This document shows positions 9,345 through 17,840 of a stretch of DNA of 64,000 nucleotides, one piece after another; the first letter of the stretch is position 1; the number at the start of each line of letters is the position of its first letter. The notes beneath the pieces were generated by a model. The model had not been told where the DNA came from. It saw nothing but the letters and a program-made list of their open reading frames with translations, and ran no database searches. Made by a program: the position numbers and the translations under genes. The DNA lies in assembly GCF_018614575.1 (NCBI RefSeq), contig NZ_JAGGOJ010000040.1, positions 1 through 64,000 of the forward strand. The letters are read 5' to 3'. Source of the stretch: Streptomyces sp. ISL-10. Lineage in GTDB: Bacteria; Actinomycetota; Actinomycetes; Streptomycetales; Streptomycetaceae.

Positions 9345-10943
9345 ATGACCAGCACCGACAACCGATTGAAGAAGGTCGTCATCCTGGGCGGCGGCACGGC
9401 CGGCTGGATGACTGCCGCGTATCTCGGCAAGGCTCTCCAGGGCACGGTCGACATCACTGTCCTGGAAGCGCCGGCGATCCCGCGGATCGGCGTCGGCGAG
9501 GCCACCGTGCCCAATCTGCAGCGGGCGTTCTTCGACTACCTCGGTATCGCCGAGGACGAGTGGATGCGCGAGTGCAACGCCAGCTTCAAGATGGCGGTCC
9601 GGTTCGTGAACTGGCGCACCGAGGGTCAGGGCGAGTCGACGGCCCGGGAGCTGCCCGACGGCCGGCCCGACCACTTCTACCACCCGTTCGGGCTGCTGCC
9701 CGACTACGACCAGACACCGCTGTCGCACTACTGGTTCAAGCGCAAGTACGAGGGCCGCACCACCGAGCCGTTCGACTACGCCTGCTTCCGCGAGCCCCCG
9801 GTGATGGACGCGATGAAGTCGCCGCGCTGGCTCGACGGCCGGTCCGCCACCCGCTACGCCTGGCACTTCGACGCCCAGCTCGTGGCGGACTTCCTGCGCC
9901 GCTTCGCCATCGAGAAGCAGGGCGTCCGCCACATCCAGGACGAGATGACGCAGGTACGGCAGGACGAGCGCGGCTATGTCACGGCGCTGGAGACCAAGGG
10001 CGGCCGGGTGCTGGACGCCGACCTCTTCGTGGACTGCTCCGGTTTCCGCGGACTGTTGATCAACAAGGCGATGGCGGAGCCGTTCATCGACATGAGCGAC
10101 CATCTGCTGTGCGACAGCGCGGTGGCCACCGCCGTACCGCACGACGACGAGGCGGGCGGTGTGGAGCCGTACACCTCGGCCATCGCGATGTCGTCGGGCT
10201 GGGCGTGGAAGATCCCGATGCTGGGCCGCTTCGGCACCGGCTACGTCTACTCCAGCAAGTTCACCGAACAGGACGAGGCCACCGCCGAGTTCGCCGCCAT
10301 GTGGGGGCTGGACCCCGAGACGACCAAGTTCAACCACATCCGGTTCCGGGTCGGCCGCAACCGCCGGGCGTGGGTGAAGAACGTGGTCAGCATCGGCCTG
10401 TCGTCCTGCTTCCTGGAGCCGCTGGAGTCGACCGGGATCTACTTCATCACCGCGGCGATCTACCAGTTGGCCAAGCACTTCCCCGACAAGACGTTCAACG
10501 ACGGCCTGATCGACAGCTTCAACCACGAGATCGAGGTGATGTTCGACGACACCCGCGACTTCATCCAGGCGCACTTCTTCTACGCGCCGCGCAACGACAC
10601 ACCCTTCTGGCAGGCCAACAAGAAGCTGACCCTCCCCGACAACATCCAGGAGAAGATCGCCGCGTACCGGGCGGGCCTGCCCATCAACTCGCCGATCACC
10701 GACGAGTCGACGTACTACGGCAACTTCGAGGCCGAGTTCCGCAACTTCTGGACCAACGGCAGCTACTACTGCATCTTCGCGGGCATGGGCCTGGAGCCGG
10801 ACGCGCCCCTGCCGGCGCTGGCGCACAAGCCCGAGTCCGTGGCGGGTGCGGAGCCCTTGTTCGAGACGGTCAAGCGCCAGCAGCAGAACCTGCTGGAGAC
10901 GCTGCCCAGCGCCTACGAGTACCTGAAGCGACTGCACGCGTAG
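9345..10943 (+). CDS. Flavin-dependent tryptophan-type halogenase
   Basis: 532 residues, the usual length of PrnA/RebH-like enzymes. The FAD loop is GGGTAGW (15-21). The lysine expected to hold hypohalous acid lies in CNASFKMAVRF (Lys82). The WxWxIP halogenase signature is WAWKIP at 286-291, and the Glu-containing FLEPLESTGIYFI follows at 357-369. These enzymes use FADH2, oxygen and halide to chlorinate or brominate the indole of tryptophan or an indole product. All residues needed look intact. The FADH2 would come from the flavin reductase encoded just downstream. Regiochemistry cannot be read from sequence by eye. Confidence 0.95.
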   Translation: MTSTDNRLKKVVILGGGTAGWMTAAYLGKALQGTVDITVLEAPAIPRIGVGEATVPNLQRAFFDYLGIAEDEWMRECNASFKMAVRFVNWRTEGQGESTARELPDGRPDHFYHPFGLLPDYDQTPLSHYWFKRKYEGRTTEPFDYACFREPPVMDAMKSPRWLDGRSATRYAWHFDAQLVADFLRRFAIEKQGVRHIQDEMTQVRQDERGYVTALETKGGRVLDADLFVDCSGFRGLLINKAMAEPFIDMSDHLLCDSAVATAVPHDDEAGGVEPYTSAIAMSSGWAWKIPMLGRFGTGYVYSSKFTEQDEATAEFAAMWGLDPETTKFNHIRFRVGRNRRAWVKNVVSIGLSSCFLEPLESTGIYFITAAIYQLAKHFPDKTFNDGLIDSFNHEIEVMFDDTRDFIQAHFFYAPRNDTPFWQANKKLTLPDNIQEKIAAYRAGLPINSPITDESTYYGNFEAEFRNFWTNGSYYCIFAGMGLEPDAPLPALAHKPESVAGAEPLFETVKRQQQNLLETLPSAYEYLKRLHA

Positions 10944-11084
10944 GCCCCTGGCCCGGCCGGGAGACCGCACCGCGCGTCTCCTCCCCAGGCCCCGGCCCGC
11001 CCGGACTCCGACAGGGCCCGGGCCCGGCCGCGCTCCGGCGCAGATCCGGTGCCCTCGGGCTGCCGGCCCTGCCGCCGCTCCCAC

Positions 11085-11121
11085 GGCCCGGCACCCGGCG
11101 CGACCCGCCGGGTGCCGGGCC
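11085..11121 (+). terminator. Strong hairpin between halogenase and flavin reductase genes
   Basis: A perfect 15-bp stem (GGCCCGGCACCCGGC at 11085-11099 pairing with 11107-11121) with a 7-base loop, followed by GCACTGTTTCG. It looks like an intrinsic terminator or partial attenuator. It ends 31 bases before the flavin reductase start, so it may set the ratio of halogenase to downstream messages. Confidence 0.6.
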
Positions 11122-11152
11122 GCACTGTTTCGTCACCCACAGGGAGTCAGAC

Positions 11153-11800
11153 ATGCCCAACTCCGCGCCGCACCAGGACATACCGGGTAGCGACGACAAC
11201 GAGGGGACGCCCGGGGCCGAGCACTTGGCCGTCCTCCGGCAGACCGACCTCCGCCCCTTCATGGCCGCCTTCCCCTCCGGGGTCTCGGTGGTCACCACCC
11301 TCGACGCCGACGCCCGGCCACGCGGCCTGACCTGTAGCTCACTGGCGAGCGTGGCACTCGCCCCGCCGACCCTCGTGGTGTGCATCCGCACGGCGAGTCC
11401 CACCCTCGAAGCACTCCTCGATCAGGGGCAGTTCGCGCTCAACCTGCTGCACGAGCGGGCCAGGGCGACCTCGGACCTGTTCGCCTCCGGGGCCCCGGAC
11501 CGCTTCGAGCGGACGGAATGGCGGCTGCCGCTGGGCGCGAGCGGCCCTCACCTGACCGCGGCCGCGCACGCCATCGCCGACTGCACGGTCGTGCAGTCGG
11601 TCGCCTTCGGCGATCACACGGCCGTCTTCGCGGAAGCGACCCGGGTGACGGTGCGCCCGGCGGCGCACCCGCTGCTGTACGGCCTGCGCCGCTACGCGGG
11701 CTGGTCCGACGCCGCGGCCGCGCCGCAGCCGGCCGATGCGGCCGCCCGGCCCGCGCCGCCCGTGCTGCCGTCCGAAGGAGCCGCCGGTGCCCGCCGCTGA
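11153..11800 (+). CDS. Flavin reductase, halogenase partner
   Basis: 215 residues; the ATG has AGGGAG 8 bases upstream. The core is a flavin reductase-like FMN-binding split barrel: FPSGVSVVTT, GLTCSSLASVALAPP and FALNLLHERA are typical. It reduces FAD or FMN with NAD(P)H and supplies FADH2 to the halogenase. The first about 30 residues and the Pro/Ala-rich last 30 extend beyond the core. Its 3' end overlaps the antiporter start by 14 bases, so the two are co-transcribed. Confidence 0.9.
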   Translation: MPNSAPHQDIPGSDDNEGTPGAEHLAVLRQTDLRPFMAAFPSGVSVVTTLDADARPRGLTCSSLASVALAPPTLVVCIRTASPTLEALLDQGQFALNLLHERARATSDLFASGAPDRFERTEWRLPLGASGPHLTAAAHAIADCTVVQSVAFGDHTAVFAEATRVTVRPAAHPLLYGLRRYAGWSDAAAAPQPADAAARPAPPVLPSEGAAGARR

Positions 11801-13097
11801 CCCGCTGCCCGCGCTGCTCGTCGCCGTACCCGTGGTCATACTCGCCTGTCAGATGGGGGCGACTCTCCTCAGACGACTGGGCCAGCCGCCCGTGATCGGC
11901 GAGATCGCCATGGGCATCGTGCTCGGCCCCTCGCTGATCGGCTGGGTGTGGCCGGAGGCGCAGGCCTGGCTGTTCCCGGACGCGGTCCTGCCGTACACCT
12001 CGGTCCTCGGGCAGTTCGGTCTGCTGGCGTTCATGTTCCTCGTCGGCCTGGAACTGGACCTGGGCGCGCTGCGCGGCCATTCGCGGATCGCGGTGGCCGT
12101 CAGCCAGGCGGGCATGCTGCTGCCGCTGGGCCTGGGCGCACTGCTGGCCCTCGCCATGTACGGGCAACTGGCCCCCGACGGCGTGGGCTTGGTGCCGTTC
12201 ACCCTGTTCGTGGCGGTGGCCATGAGTGTCACGGCGTTCCCGGTGCTGGCGCGGATCCTGGTGGACCGGGGCCTGTACGGGACACCGCTCGGCGCGCTCG
12301 CGATGGCCTGCGCCGCGGTCGACGACGTGGCCGCATGGTGCCTGCTGGCGCTGGTGGTGGCGCTCGCCTCGGCGGGCTCGCCGCTCGACGCGCTGACGAC
12401 TGCCGGGCTCACGGTGCTCTTCGCCGGTGCCATGGTGCTGATGGTCCGCCCGCTGCTCGCACGGTGGGCCGCGGCACGGGCGGACCGCACGAACGACGGA
12501 GTGATCCTGGTCCTGTTGTTCAGCGGGTTGAGTCTGTCCGCGCTCATGACGGATCTGATCGGGGTGCACACGCTGTTCGGGGCCTTCCTGTTCGGCGTGG
12601 TCACCCCACGCGGCCATCGCCGCGTCGAGGCGTCGGCCGCCCGGCTCCGCGCCGTGGCGGTCCCCGTCCTGCTGCCGCTGTTCTTCGTGCACACCGGTCT
12701 GCGCACGGAGATCGGGGCCCTGGCCGCCGATCCGGTGCAGTGGCTGTGGGCGGGGGCGGTGGTCGTCGTCGCGGTGCTCGGCAAATGGGGCGGTGCGGCA
12801 GGAGCGGCCCGCGTCTGCGGCCGCTCCTGGCGCGAGGCCCTGTCGATCGGCGCCCTGATGAACTGCCGGGGCCTGACGGAGCTGGTGGTCCTGAACATCG
12901 GCCTGGAACTGGGGGTCATCGGGCCGGAACTGTTCACGATGCTGGTCCTCATGGCCCTGATCACCACGGCGGTCACATCACCGGCGGTCAGCCGCCTCCA
13001 CCGACCCCGGCTGCCGGCCCCGACACCCGACCCGACCCCGGCGGCGGCCCCGACCCCCGACCCGTCTCCGGCGGCGACGGCGGCGTCGCCCACCTGA
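11787..13097 (+). CDS. CPA2-family cation/proton antiporter (KefB-like)
   Basis: 436 residues with about 12 hydrophobic segments. The GTG has AAGGAG 6 bases upstream and lies inside the end of the flavin reductase gene. Family features include GQPPVIGEIAMGIVLGPS, the double-helix region MSVTAFPVLARIL and ACAAVDDVAAW with the paired acidic residues of the ion site, and LFFVHTGLRTEIG. The C-terminus is a Pro/Thr/Ala-rich tail and no NAD-binding domain follows. Overlap with the reductase makes it part of the biosynthetic cluster, where it may give self-resistance or ion balance, but it could be an ordinary Na+/H+ or K+/H+ antiporter. Confidence 0.9.
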   Translation: MPAADPLPALLVAVPVVILACQMGATLLRRLGQPPVIGEIAMGIVLGPSLIGWVWPEAQAWLFPDAVLPYTSVLGQFGLLAFMFLVGLELDLGALRGHSRIAVAVSQAGMLLPLGLGALLALAMYGQLAPDGVGLVPFTLFVAVAMSVTAFPVLARILVDRGLYGTPLGALAMACAAVDDVAAWCLLALVVALASAGSPLDALTTAGLTVLFAGAMVLMVRPLLARWAAARADRTNDGVILVLLFSGLSLSALMTDLIGVHTLFGAFLFGVVTPRGHRRVEASAARLRAVAVPVLLPLFFVHTGLRTEIGALAADPVQWLWAGAVVVVAVLGKWGGAAGAARVCGRSWREALSIGALMNCRGLTELVVLNIGLELGVIGPELFTMLVLMALITTAVTSPAVSRLHRPRLPAPTPDPTPAAAPTPDPSPAATAASPT

Positions 13098-13409
13098 GTC
13101 CTGTACGGCAGGGGCGACGGCACTGTCCGCGGTGCCGCGCCCCTGCGCGAGGCGTCCGGGGCCGGGCCGCGGACGTGTGCCGTTCACCCCTGACGGGCGC
13201 CGTTGACCCGCTCGACGGCCTCGTCCGGCTCGGCCTCGTCCGGCTCGGCGCGCCGCTCATGATGACGAGAAGCCGGGCCGCGGGAGCGAGCTCGGGGAAA
13301 CCGGCAGCCTTACGGCGAAAGGGTGGCAGGAGGAGGACACGGACGAGGCCCGTCTCCGCGCCGCCGAGGCGCTGAGAGCATGGGCCCCCGCTCGACAAGG
13401 AGGCGGGAC
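13098..13409. other. Non-coding gap after the biosynthetic cluster
   Basis: 312 bases with no supportable gene. It holds the terminator at 13108-13146, a perfect tandem repeat of a 15-mer (GCCTCGTCCGGCTCG at 13218-13232 and 13233-13247), and AAGGAGG just before the next start at 13410. Confidence 0.6.
13108..13146 (+). terminator. Terminator after the antiporter gene
   Basis: GCAGGGGCG (13108-13116) pairs with CGCCCCTGC (13138-13146), and inside it GGCAC pairs with GTGCC. This long two-part stem lies 11 bases after the antiporter stop and probably ends the halogenase transcription unit. Confidence 0.6.
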
Positions 13410-13988
13410 ATGACCGATTCCGGTGAACACGTGCCGAGGCCCGGCGGTGGCGACGTCGCGCCGGCGCCCAGCCCGAAGGACCTGCGGGCGTCCGCGCAGG
13501 GGTGGCACGGGCTGCAGCTCGCCGTCCTCGGCTTCGTCGGCCTGTGCGGTGTCCTGCGGGAGGGTGGTCCGGTCCAGGCACCGCGTGGCGTCCAGATCGT
13601 CGCCGCGGTTCTGGCGCTGTCGGCGCTGGCCATCGCCTGCTGTTCGGCGTTCCTGGTCGGCCGGGCCGCGTGGCCGCTGTACGGGCCGCGGACCGGGTCC
13701 CACCCGCCTGAGCCACGTCGCGCGAGCCGCGACCTCCGGGTGGGGATCGCGCTGACGTTCACGGCGGTCGCGTTGCTCGCCCTGTCCACGTCCGTCTCCT
13801 GGTGGCCTTCTGACGAGGACGGCGGGGCGGGCGCGGCCCTCATCCGGGTGAGCACGGCGGCCGGCACCGTCTGCGGCTCCCTCGGGGAGGGCGGCGACGG
13901 TTTCCTCACCGTGCGTGTGGACGAGCGCGTGCTGCCCGTCCCCCTGAGCGACGTGGTGGCAGTTCGGCCGGCCGCGTCCTGCGACTGA
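13410..13988 (+). CDS. Hypothetical membrane protein, three hydrophobic segments
   Basis: 192 residues; the ATG was chosen because AAGGAGG lies 6 bases upstream. After a Pro-rich N-terminus come hydrophobic segments at about 35-52, 63-85 and 109-128, then a soluble C-terminal part of about 60 residues with two cysteines (GTVCGS and SCD-end). I do not recognise the family. Codon use matches neighbours, so it is a real gene. Confidence 0.75.
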   Translation: MTDSGEHVPRPGGGDVAPAPSPKDLRASAQGWHGLQLAVLGFVGLCGVLREGGPVQAPRGVQIVAAVLALSALAIACCSAFLVGRAAWPLYGPRTGSHPPEPRRASRDLRVGIALTFTAVALLALSTSVSWWPSDEDGGAGAALIRVSTAAGTVCGSLGEGGDGFLTVRVDERVLPVPLSDVVAVRPAASCD

Positions 13989-14040
13989 CGCCGCGTTTCG
14001 TCCCGGGCGGTCCCAAGGGCGGACAGCGCACAATCCCCCC

Positions 14041-14071
14041 GCGCCCGCGCCTGGGTGTCGCGCGCGGGCGC
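14041..14071. terminator. Bidirectional terminator between convergent genes
   Basis: A perfect 10-bp stem: GCGCCCGCGC at 14041-14050 pairs with GCGCGGGCGC at 14062-14071, loop of 11 bases. It lies in the 98-base gap where the hypothetical membrane gene and the cold-shock gene converge. Confidence 0.6.
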
Positions 14072-14086
14072 ATCGGCGGGAGAGGG

Positions 14087-14290
14087 TCAGGCGGGTGTGA
14101 CGTTCTCGGCCTGCGGCCCCTTTGGGCCCTGCGTGACGTCGAATTGGACTTTCTGTCCTTCCGAGAGCTCGCGGTATCCGGTGCTGGCGATGGCCGAGTA
14201 GTGGACGAACACGTCGGGGCCGCCGCCGTCCTGCTCGATGAAGCCGAAGCCCTTTTCCGGGTTGAACCACTTCACGGTGCCAGTGGCCAT
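14087..14290 (-). CDS. Cold-shock protein, CspA family
   Basis: 67 residues, a full-length single cold-shock domain. RNA-binding motifs are KGFGFIEQ (RNP1) and DVFVHYSAI (RNP2), and it starts MATGTVKWFN. AAGGAG lies 6 bases before the ATG. These small OB-fold proteins bind single-stranded RNA or DNA and act as RNA chaperones; Streptomyces carry several. Confidence 0.97.
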   Translation of the reverse strand: MATGTVKWFNPEKGFGFIEQDGGGPDVFVHYSAIASTGYRELSEGQKVQFDVTQGPKGPQAENVTPA

Positions 14291-14627
14291 GGTGATCTCC
14301 TTCATGGGGGCGGGAACGCGTCCCGCGTCCTGCGGGTGCCGTGCGATCTGCGCCGGCATTGGCGAACGCCTGGGGTGAAGACCGCGTAAGTGATCATCAC
14401 CCGCCCGCAGGAAGTGATGTGCCCTGCCCCAGTACCCGCCGCCGGACGCGCTACACGCGCGGGTTCGGCCGGACGACGGCAGCCTGTCGCCGCCGTCGGG
14501 GTGGGCCGCCTGCCGCCTTCGCACGGACGCCGCCGTTGTCCTGGAGGCCGGAGACTGCCTTGGCGGATAGGGTGACGGCCCCCGGACAGTTGCGAGGACG
14601 TACCACAGCACCAGGAAGGCCGACCGC
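14291..14627. other. Divergent intergenic region, cold-shock gene / ktrB
   Basis: 337 bases with no supportable gene. It carries the start signals of the cold-shock gene and of ktrB. A short perfect palindrome GTGAT-C-ATCAC sits at 14390-14400, about 100 bases upstream of the cold-shock start. AGGAAGG lies 8 bases before the ktrB GTG. Confidence 0.5.
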
Positions 14628-16001
14628 GTGGTAGGACGCACAGTGCGCGTGTGGCAGTCACTGTTCACCGCCCACCCCGCACGCACGGTGGTGATGTCCT
14701 TCGCCATGGTCATCCTGGGCGGGACCGCCCTTCTGGCCCTGCCCCTGTCCGCCGAAGCGGATCGGGCGACCGGGGTCGTCACGGCCTTGTTCACCGCCAC
14801 GTCCGCGGTCTGCGTCACCGGACTCGCGGTCGTGGACGCCACTACGTACTGGAGCGGCTTCGGTGTAGGGGTCATCCTCGCGCTGATCCAGGTCGGCGGT
14901 TTCGGCATCATGACCCTCGCCTCTCTGCTCGGCCTGCTCGTCTCGGGGAAGCTGCGCCTGCGTATGCAGCTGACCGCGCTGGCGGAGACCAGGAGCCTGG
15001 GCATCGGGGACGTACGCCGCGTCCTGCTCGGAGTCGCCGGCACCACCCTCGCCGTGGAACTCTGCGTGGGCACCGTCCTCGCACTGCGCTTCCGATTCGG
15101 CTACGGAAACTCGCTCGGCGACGCCGTCTACCTGGGCTTCTTCCATGCGGTGTCGGCCTTCAACAACGCCGGATTCGCATTCCACGCCGACAACCTGACC
15201 CGCTACGCCCAGGACCCGTGGGTGACCCTTCCCATCGCTGCCGCCGTCATCCTGGGCGGCATCGGGTTCCCGGTCCTGCTGGAGCTGCTGCGGTACCGCA
15301 ACCGGCGGCGCACCACCGGTCGGCGCACCTGGTCACTCCACGCCAAGCTCACCGTGATCACGAGCGTCATCCTGCTGTTGACCGGGACGGTGCTGACCTG
15401 CCTGCTGGAGTGGACCAACCGGTCCACGCTGGGGTCCTTCGACTGGGACGAGAAGATCCTCAACGGATTCTTCCACTCGGCGATGAGCCGCTCCGCCGGG
15501 TTCAACGCGCTCGACATCGGCGCCATGAACGCGTCCACCCTGCTGGTCACGTGCGCGCTGATGTTCATCGGCGGCGGCAGCGCGAGCACCGCGGGCGGCA
15601 TCAAGGTCACCACGTTCGCGGTGCTCGCCGCGGCGATGGTCGCCGAGGTGCGCGGGGAGCCCAGCTCCTCCATCCTCGGCCGCCGGCTCAGTCCCCATGT
15701 GCTGCGCCAGGCCCTGACCGTTGCACTGCTGGGCGTGGGTCTGGTGATCGCCGCCACGCTGGCCCTGCTGACCGTGAGCAGGGCTCCCTTCGAAGGTGTG
15801 CTGTTCGAGGCCGTTTCCGCCTTCGGCACCGTGGGACTCTCCACGGGAATCACCGCGGACATCCCGGTCTCCGGACAACTCATTTTGATCATGCTCATGT
15901 TCGTCGGCCGGCTCGGGCCGGTCACCCTGGTCTCGGCCCTCGCGCTGCGCGAACGGACCCGCCGCTACCAGCTACCGGAGGAGCGACCTGTCATTGGCTA
16001 G
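14628..16001 (+). CDS. ktrB: Potassium uptake channel subunit, KtrB/TrkH family
   Basis: 457 residues, the length of KtrB rather than of longer TrkH. It has the fourfold M1-P-M2 plan: P-loop regions TSAVCVTGLA, AVSAFNNAGF, SAMSRSAGFN and AVSAFGTVGLSTG, with the filter glycine in each. This membrane subunit carries K+ (often Na+-coupled) inward and is gated by a cytosolic RCK ring encoded by the next gene, whose TTG start overlaps its stop by 8 bases. The GTG at 14628 was used; an in-frame GTG at 14643 is an alternative. Confidence 0.92.
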   Translation: MVGRTVRVWQSLFTAHPARTVVMSFAMVILGGTALLALPLSAEADRATGVVTALFTATSAVCVTGLAVVDATTYWSGFGVGVILALIQVGGFGIMTLASLLGLLVSGKLRLRMQLTALAETRSLGIGDVRRVLLGVAGTTLAVELCVGTVLALRFRFGYGNSLGDAVYLGFFHAVSAFNNAGFAFHADNLTRYAQDPWVTLPIAAAVILGGIGFPVLLELLRYRNRRRTTGRRTWSLHAKLTVITSVILLLTGTVLTCLLEWTNRSTLGSFDWDEKILNGFFHSAMSRSAGFNALDIGAMNASTLLVTCALMFIGGGSASTAGGIKVTTFAVLAAAMVAEVRGEPSSSILGRRLSPHVLRQALTVALLGVGLVIAATLALLTVSRAPFEGVLFEAVSAFGTVGLSTGITADIPVSGQLILIMLMFVGRLGPVTLVSALALRERTRRYQLPEERPVIG

Positions 16002-16713
16002 GTTTCTGCACTCACTGCGCCGACGCCGTCCCAAGCGCCTCGGCGCCCCGGTCGGCGATCATGGCGACCAGCGGGTCGCCGTCATCGGCCTGGGCCGGTT
16101 CGGCAGCTCCCTCGCCCACGAACTGACCCGGCGCGGCTGGGACGTCCTCGGCATCGACACCAGCACATCGCTCGTCCAGAAGCACAGCGACGCGCTCACC
16201 CACTCCGCCGTCGCCGACTGCACCGACCCGGAGGTCCTCAACCAGCTCGGCGTGAACGAGTTCACCAGCGCGGTGGTCGGCATCGGCAACGACGTCGAGG
16301 CCAGCATCCTGGTCACGTCCAATCTGCTGGAGGCCGGAGTGCCCAATATCTGGGCGAAGGCCATCAGCCGCCAGCACGGCCAGATCCTGAAACGGCTCGG
16401 GGCGCACCACGTCATTCTCCCCGAGCACGACATGGGAGAACGCGTCGCGCATCTGGTGACGGGACGCATGCTCGACTTCATCCAGTTCGACGACGACTAC
16501 GCGCTGGTGAAGACCGTCGCGCCGGACATCGTGACCGGCATGCCGCTCGGGCAGAGCGCGGTCCGCTCGAAGTACGGGGTGACCGTGGTCGGCATCAAGC
16601 GGCCGGGCGAGGACTTCACCTACGCCACCGCCGAGACCGTGGTGAAGCACGGAGACGTCATCGTCGTCACCGGGAAGACGCACGCCGTGGAGGCCTTCGC
16701 CGAGCTCAGCTGA
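15994..16713 (+). CDS. ktrA: Potassium channel gating subunit, KtrA/TrkA (RCK) family
   Basis: 239 residues. The TTG start overlaps the ktrB stop, with GGAGGAG about 8 bases upstream. An RCK-N Rossmann domain has GLGRFG (32-37) and the ribose-binding acidic residue in GIDTS (Asp55). An RCK-C domain covers about 155-239. KtrA proteins form an octameric ring on KtrB and open it when ATP, rather than ADP, is bound. An Arg-rich extension of about 20 residues precedes the domain. Confidence 0.92.
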   Translation: MARFLHSLRRRRPKRLGAPVGDHGDQRVAVIGLGRFGSSLAHELTRRGWDVLGIDTSTSLVQKHSDALTHSAVADCTDPEVLNQLGVNEFTSAVVGIGNDVEASILVTSNLLEAGVPNIWAKAISRQHGQILKRLGAHHVILPEHDMGERVAHLVTGRMLDFIQFDDDYALVKTVAPDIVTGMPLGQSAVRSKYGVTVVGIKRPGEDFTYATAETVVKHGDVIVVTGKTHAVEAFAELS

Positions 16714-16997
16714 GGGCGATCCCGGCTTCGGCGAACAGCCGGCGGCAGAGGGGACCGAGGCCCTCGGGGACGGTGAGGGAGCCGAGGGCCTCGTCCGCCG
16801 GCAGGAGGCGATGGTGGACCACCTCCACCGCTCGGGGCGGCCGGCGGGCAGGCCCGACCGCTGTCCGTCCCTGCCGACCGCGACGATCCGATCGCCGACG
16901 CCGCACACCGCCTCCGCGCCCTGCGGCCTGCTCGACGGGGGCTGCGGAGGAACAGGCACCCCGACCTGGGCAATCGGTGCACCGCGACCTGGAGCGA

Positions 16998-17351
16998 CTA
17001 GCGCAAGTCCCGCTCCGTTGCCTCAGCGACGCGCTTGATGTTCGCCAGTCGCCGATCCCAGTCGGCCGCGAGCGCGGCCATCCACCGAGCCGTCGCGTCC
17101 AGAGCCGCGGGCCGCACCGCGTACCGCACCTCCCGTCCGGCCCGGCGGCCGGAAACCAGCCCGGCGGCGTCCAGGACGGCGAGGTGCTTGACCACCGCCT
17201 GCCGCGAGACGGGAAGTCGTTCGGCGAGCGTCGTCGCGGTGGCCTCGCCCTTGGCGGCCAGCAGGTCGAGCAGCTGGCGTCGGGTCGGGTCGGCCAGCGC
17301 GACGAGGACGCCGTCGACCGCCTCGCCGGGGCCGGGACGTTCGCCCGTCAC
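16998..17351 (-). CDS. ArsR-family winged-helix transcriptional regulator
   Basis: 117 residues. The GTG overlaps the stop of the SRPBCC gene (GTGA). It carries an ArsR helix-turn-helix (ALADPTRRQLLDLL, TTLAERLPVSRQAVVKHLAVL, followed by the wing GREVRYAVRP). There is no cysteine motif for metal, so it belongs to the group usually paired with SRPBCC/AHSA1 proteins rather than to metal sensors. The order is unusual: here the SRPBCC gene comes first. The 284 bases between its stop and ktrA (16714-16997) hold no gene I can support. Confidence 0.88.
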   Translation of the reverse strand: MTGERPGPGEAVDGVLVALADPTRRQLLDLLAAKGEATATTLAERLPVSRQAVVKHLAVLDAAGLVSGRRAGREVRYAVRPAALDATARWMAALAADWDRRLANIKRVAEATERDLR

Positions 17352-17746
17352 ACGGATGACTGTTCGGCGCGCGCCTTGAGCGCGTCGAAGCACTGGGGCC
17401 AGCCGACCGCGTGGTCCTTCAGGTTCTGGCTGCGCAGTTCCTCGGACCCGGCCAGCGCCGAGAACCCGCTCTCGACGACACGGAGCCGCGTCTGGTCGCC
17501 TTCCTGCGTCAGCGTGAACTCCACGAGAGTGCTGTTGTTCTCGCGCAGCTCTTCGCCGGGGAACGCGCTGGTCCAGCGGTACGCCACGTACGTGGGCGGC
17601 TCGACCTTCTCCACACGCACCGGGAATTCGCCGTGCTCGGGATGTTTCACCACCATCGACGCGCCTTCTTCGGCCGCGGTGCCGCCCAGGCTCGCCTCGT
17701 CGGCCACCCAGAACCCGGGCCGGGTCACCAGCGAACTGCTGGGCAT
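17348..17746 (-). pseudogene. SRPBCC (AHSA1-like) protein, N-terminus missing
   Basis: The readable protein (about 132 residues from the ATG at 17746) contains LVTRPGFWVADE, HPEHGEFPVRVEKVEPP, YRWTSAFPG and the C-terminal helix VGWPQCFDALK. These match the middle and end of SRPBCC/AHSA1 ligand-binding proteins. The usual first strand and helix, roughly 20-25 residues ending in ERVW, are absent; the sequence before SLVTRPG is unrelated. The break is next to the decayed PucR-like gene on the other strand, so a deletion probably removed both 5' ends. It may be non-functional or a shortened working version. It is coupled to the ArsR gene. Confidence 0.7.
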
Positions 17747-17840
17747 CGGCGAGCCGGTCGCCTGAGGAGAGCACCCGGCGCAGTGGGGCCGTTCGAACTC
17801 GGCCGTCGGCGGCCCTCCGCTGCGGTCTCTCGGCTCACCG

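Noticed and set aside
16706..16906. Minus-strand frame ending LTVPEGLGPLCRRLFAEAGIALS
   Set aside because: It looks protein-like at its end, but has no start signal, overlaps ktrA and matches no family I know; possibly an old remnant.
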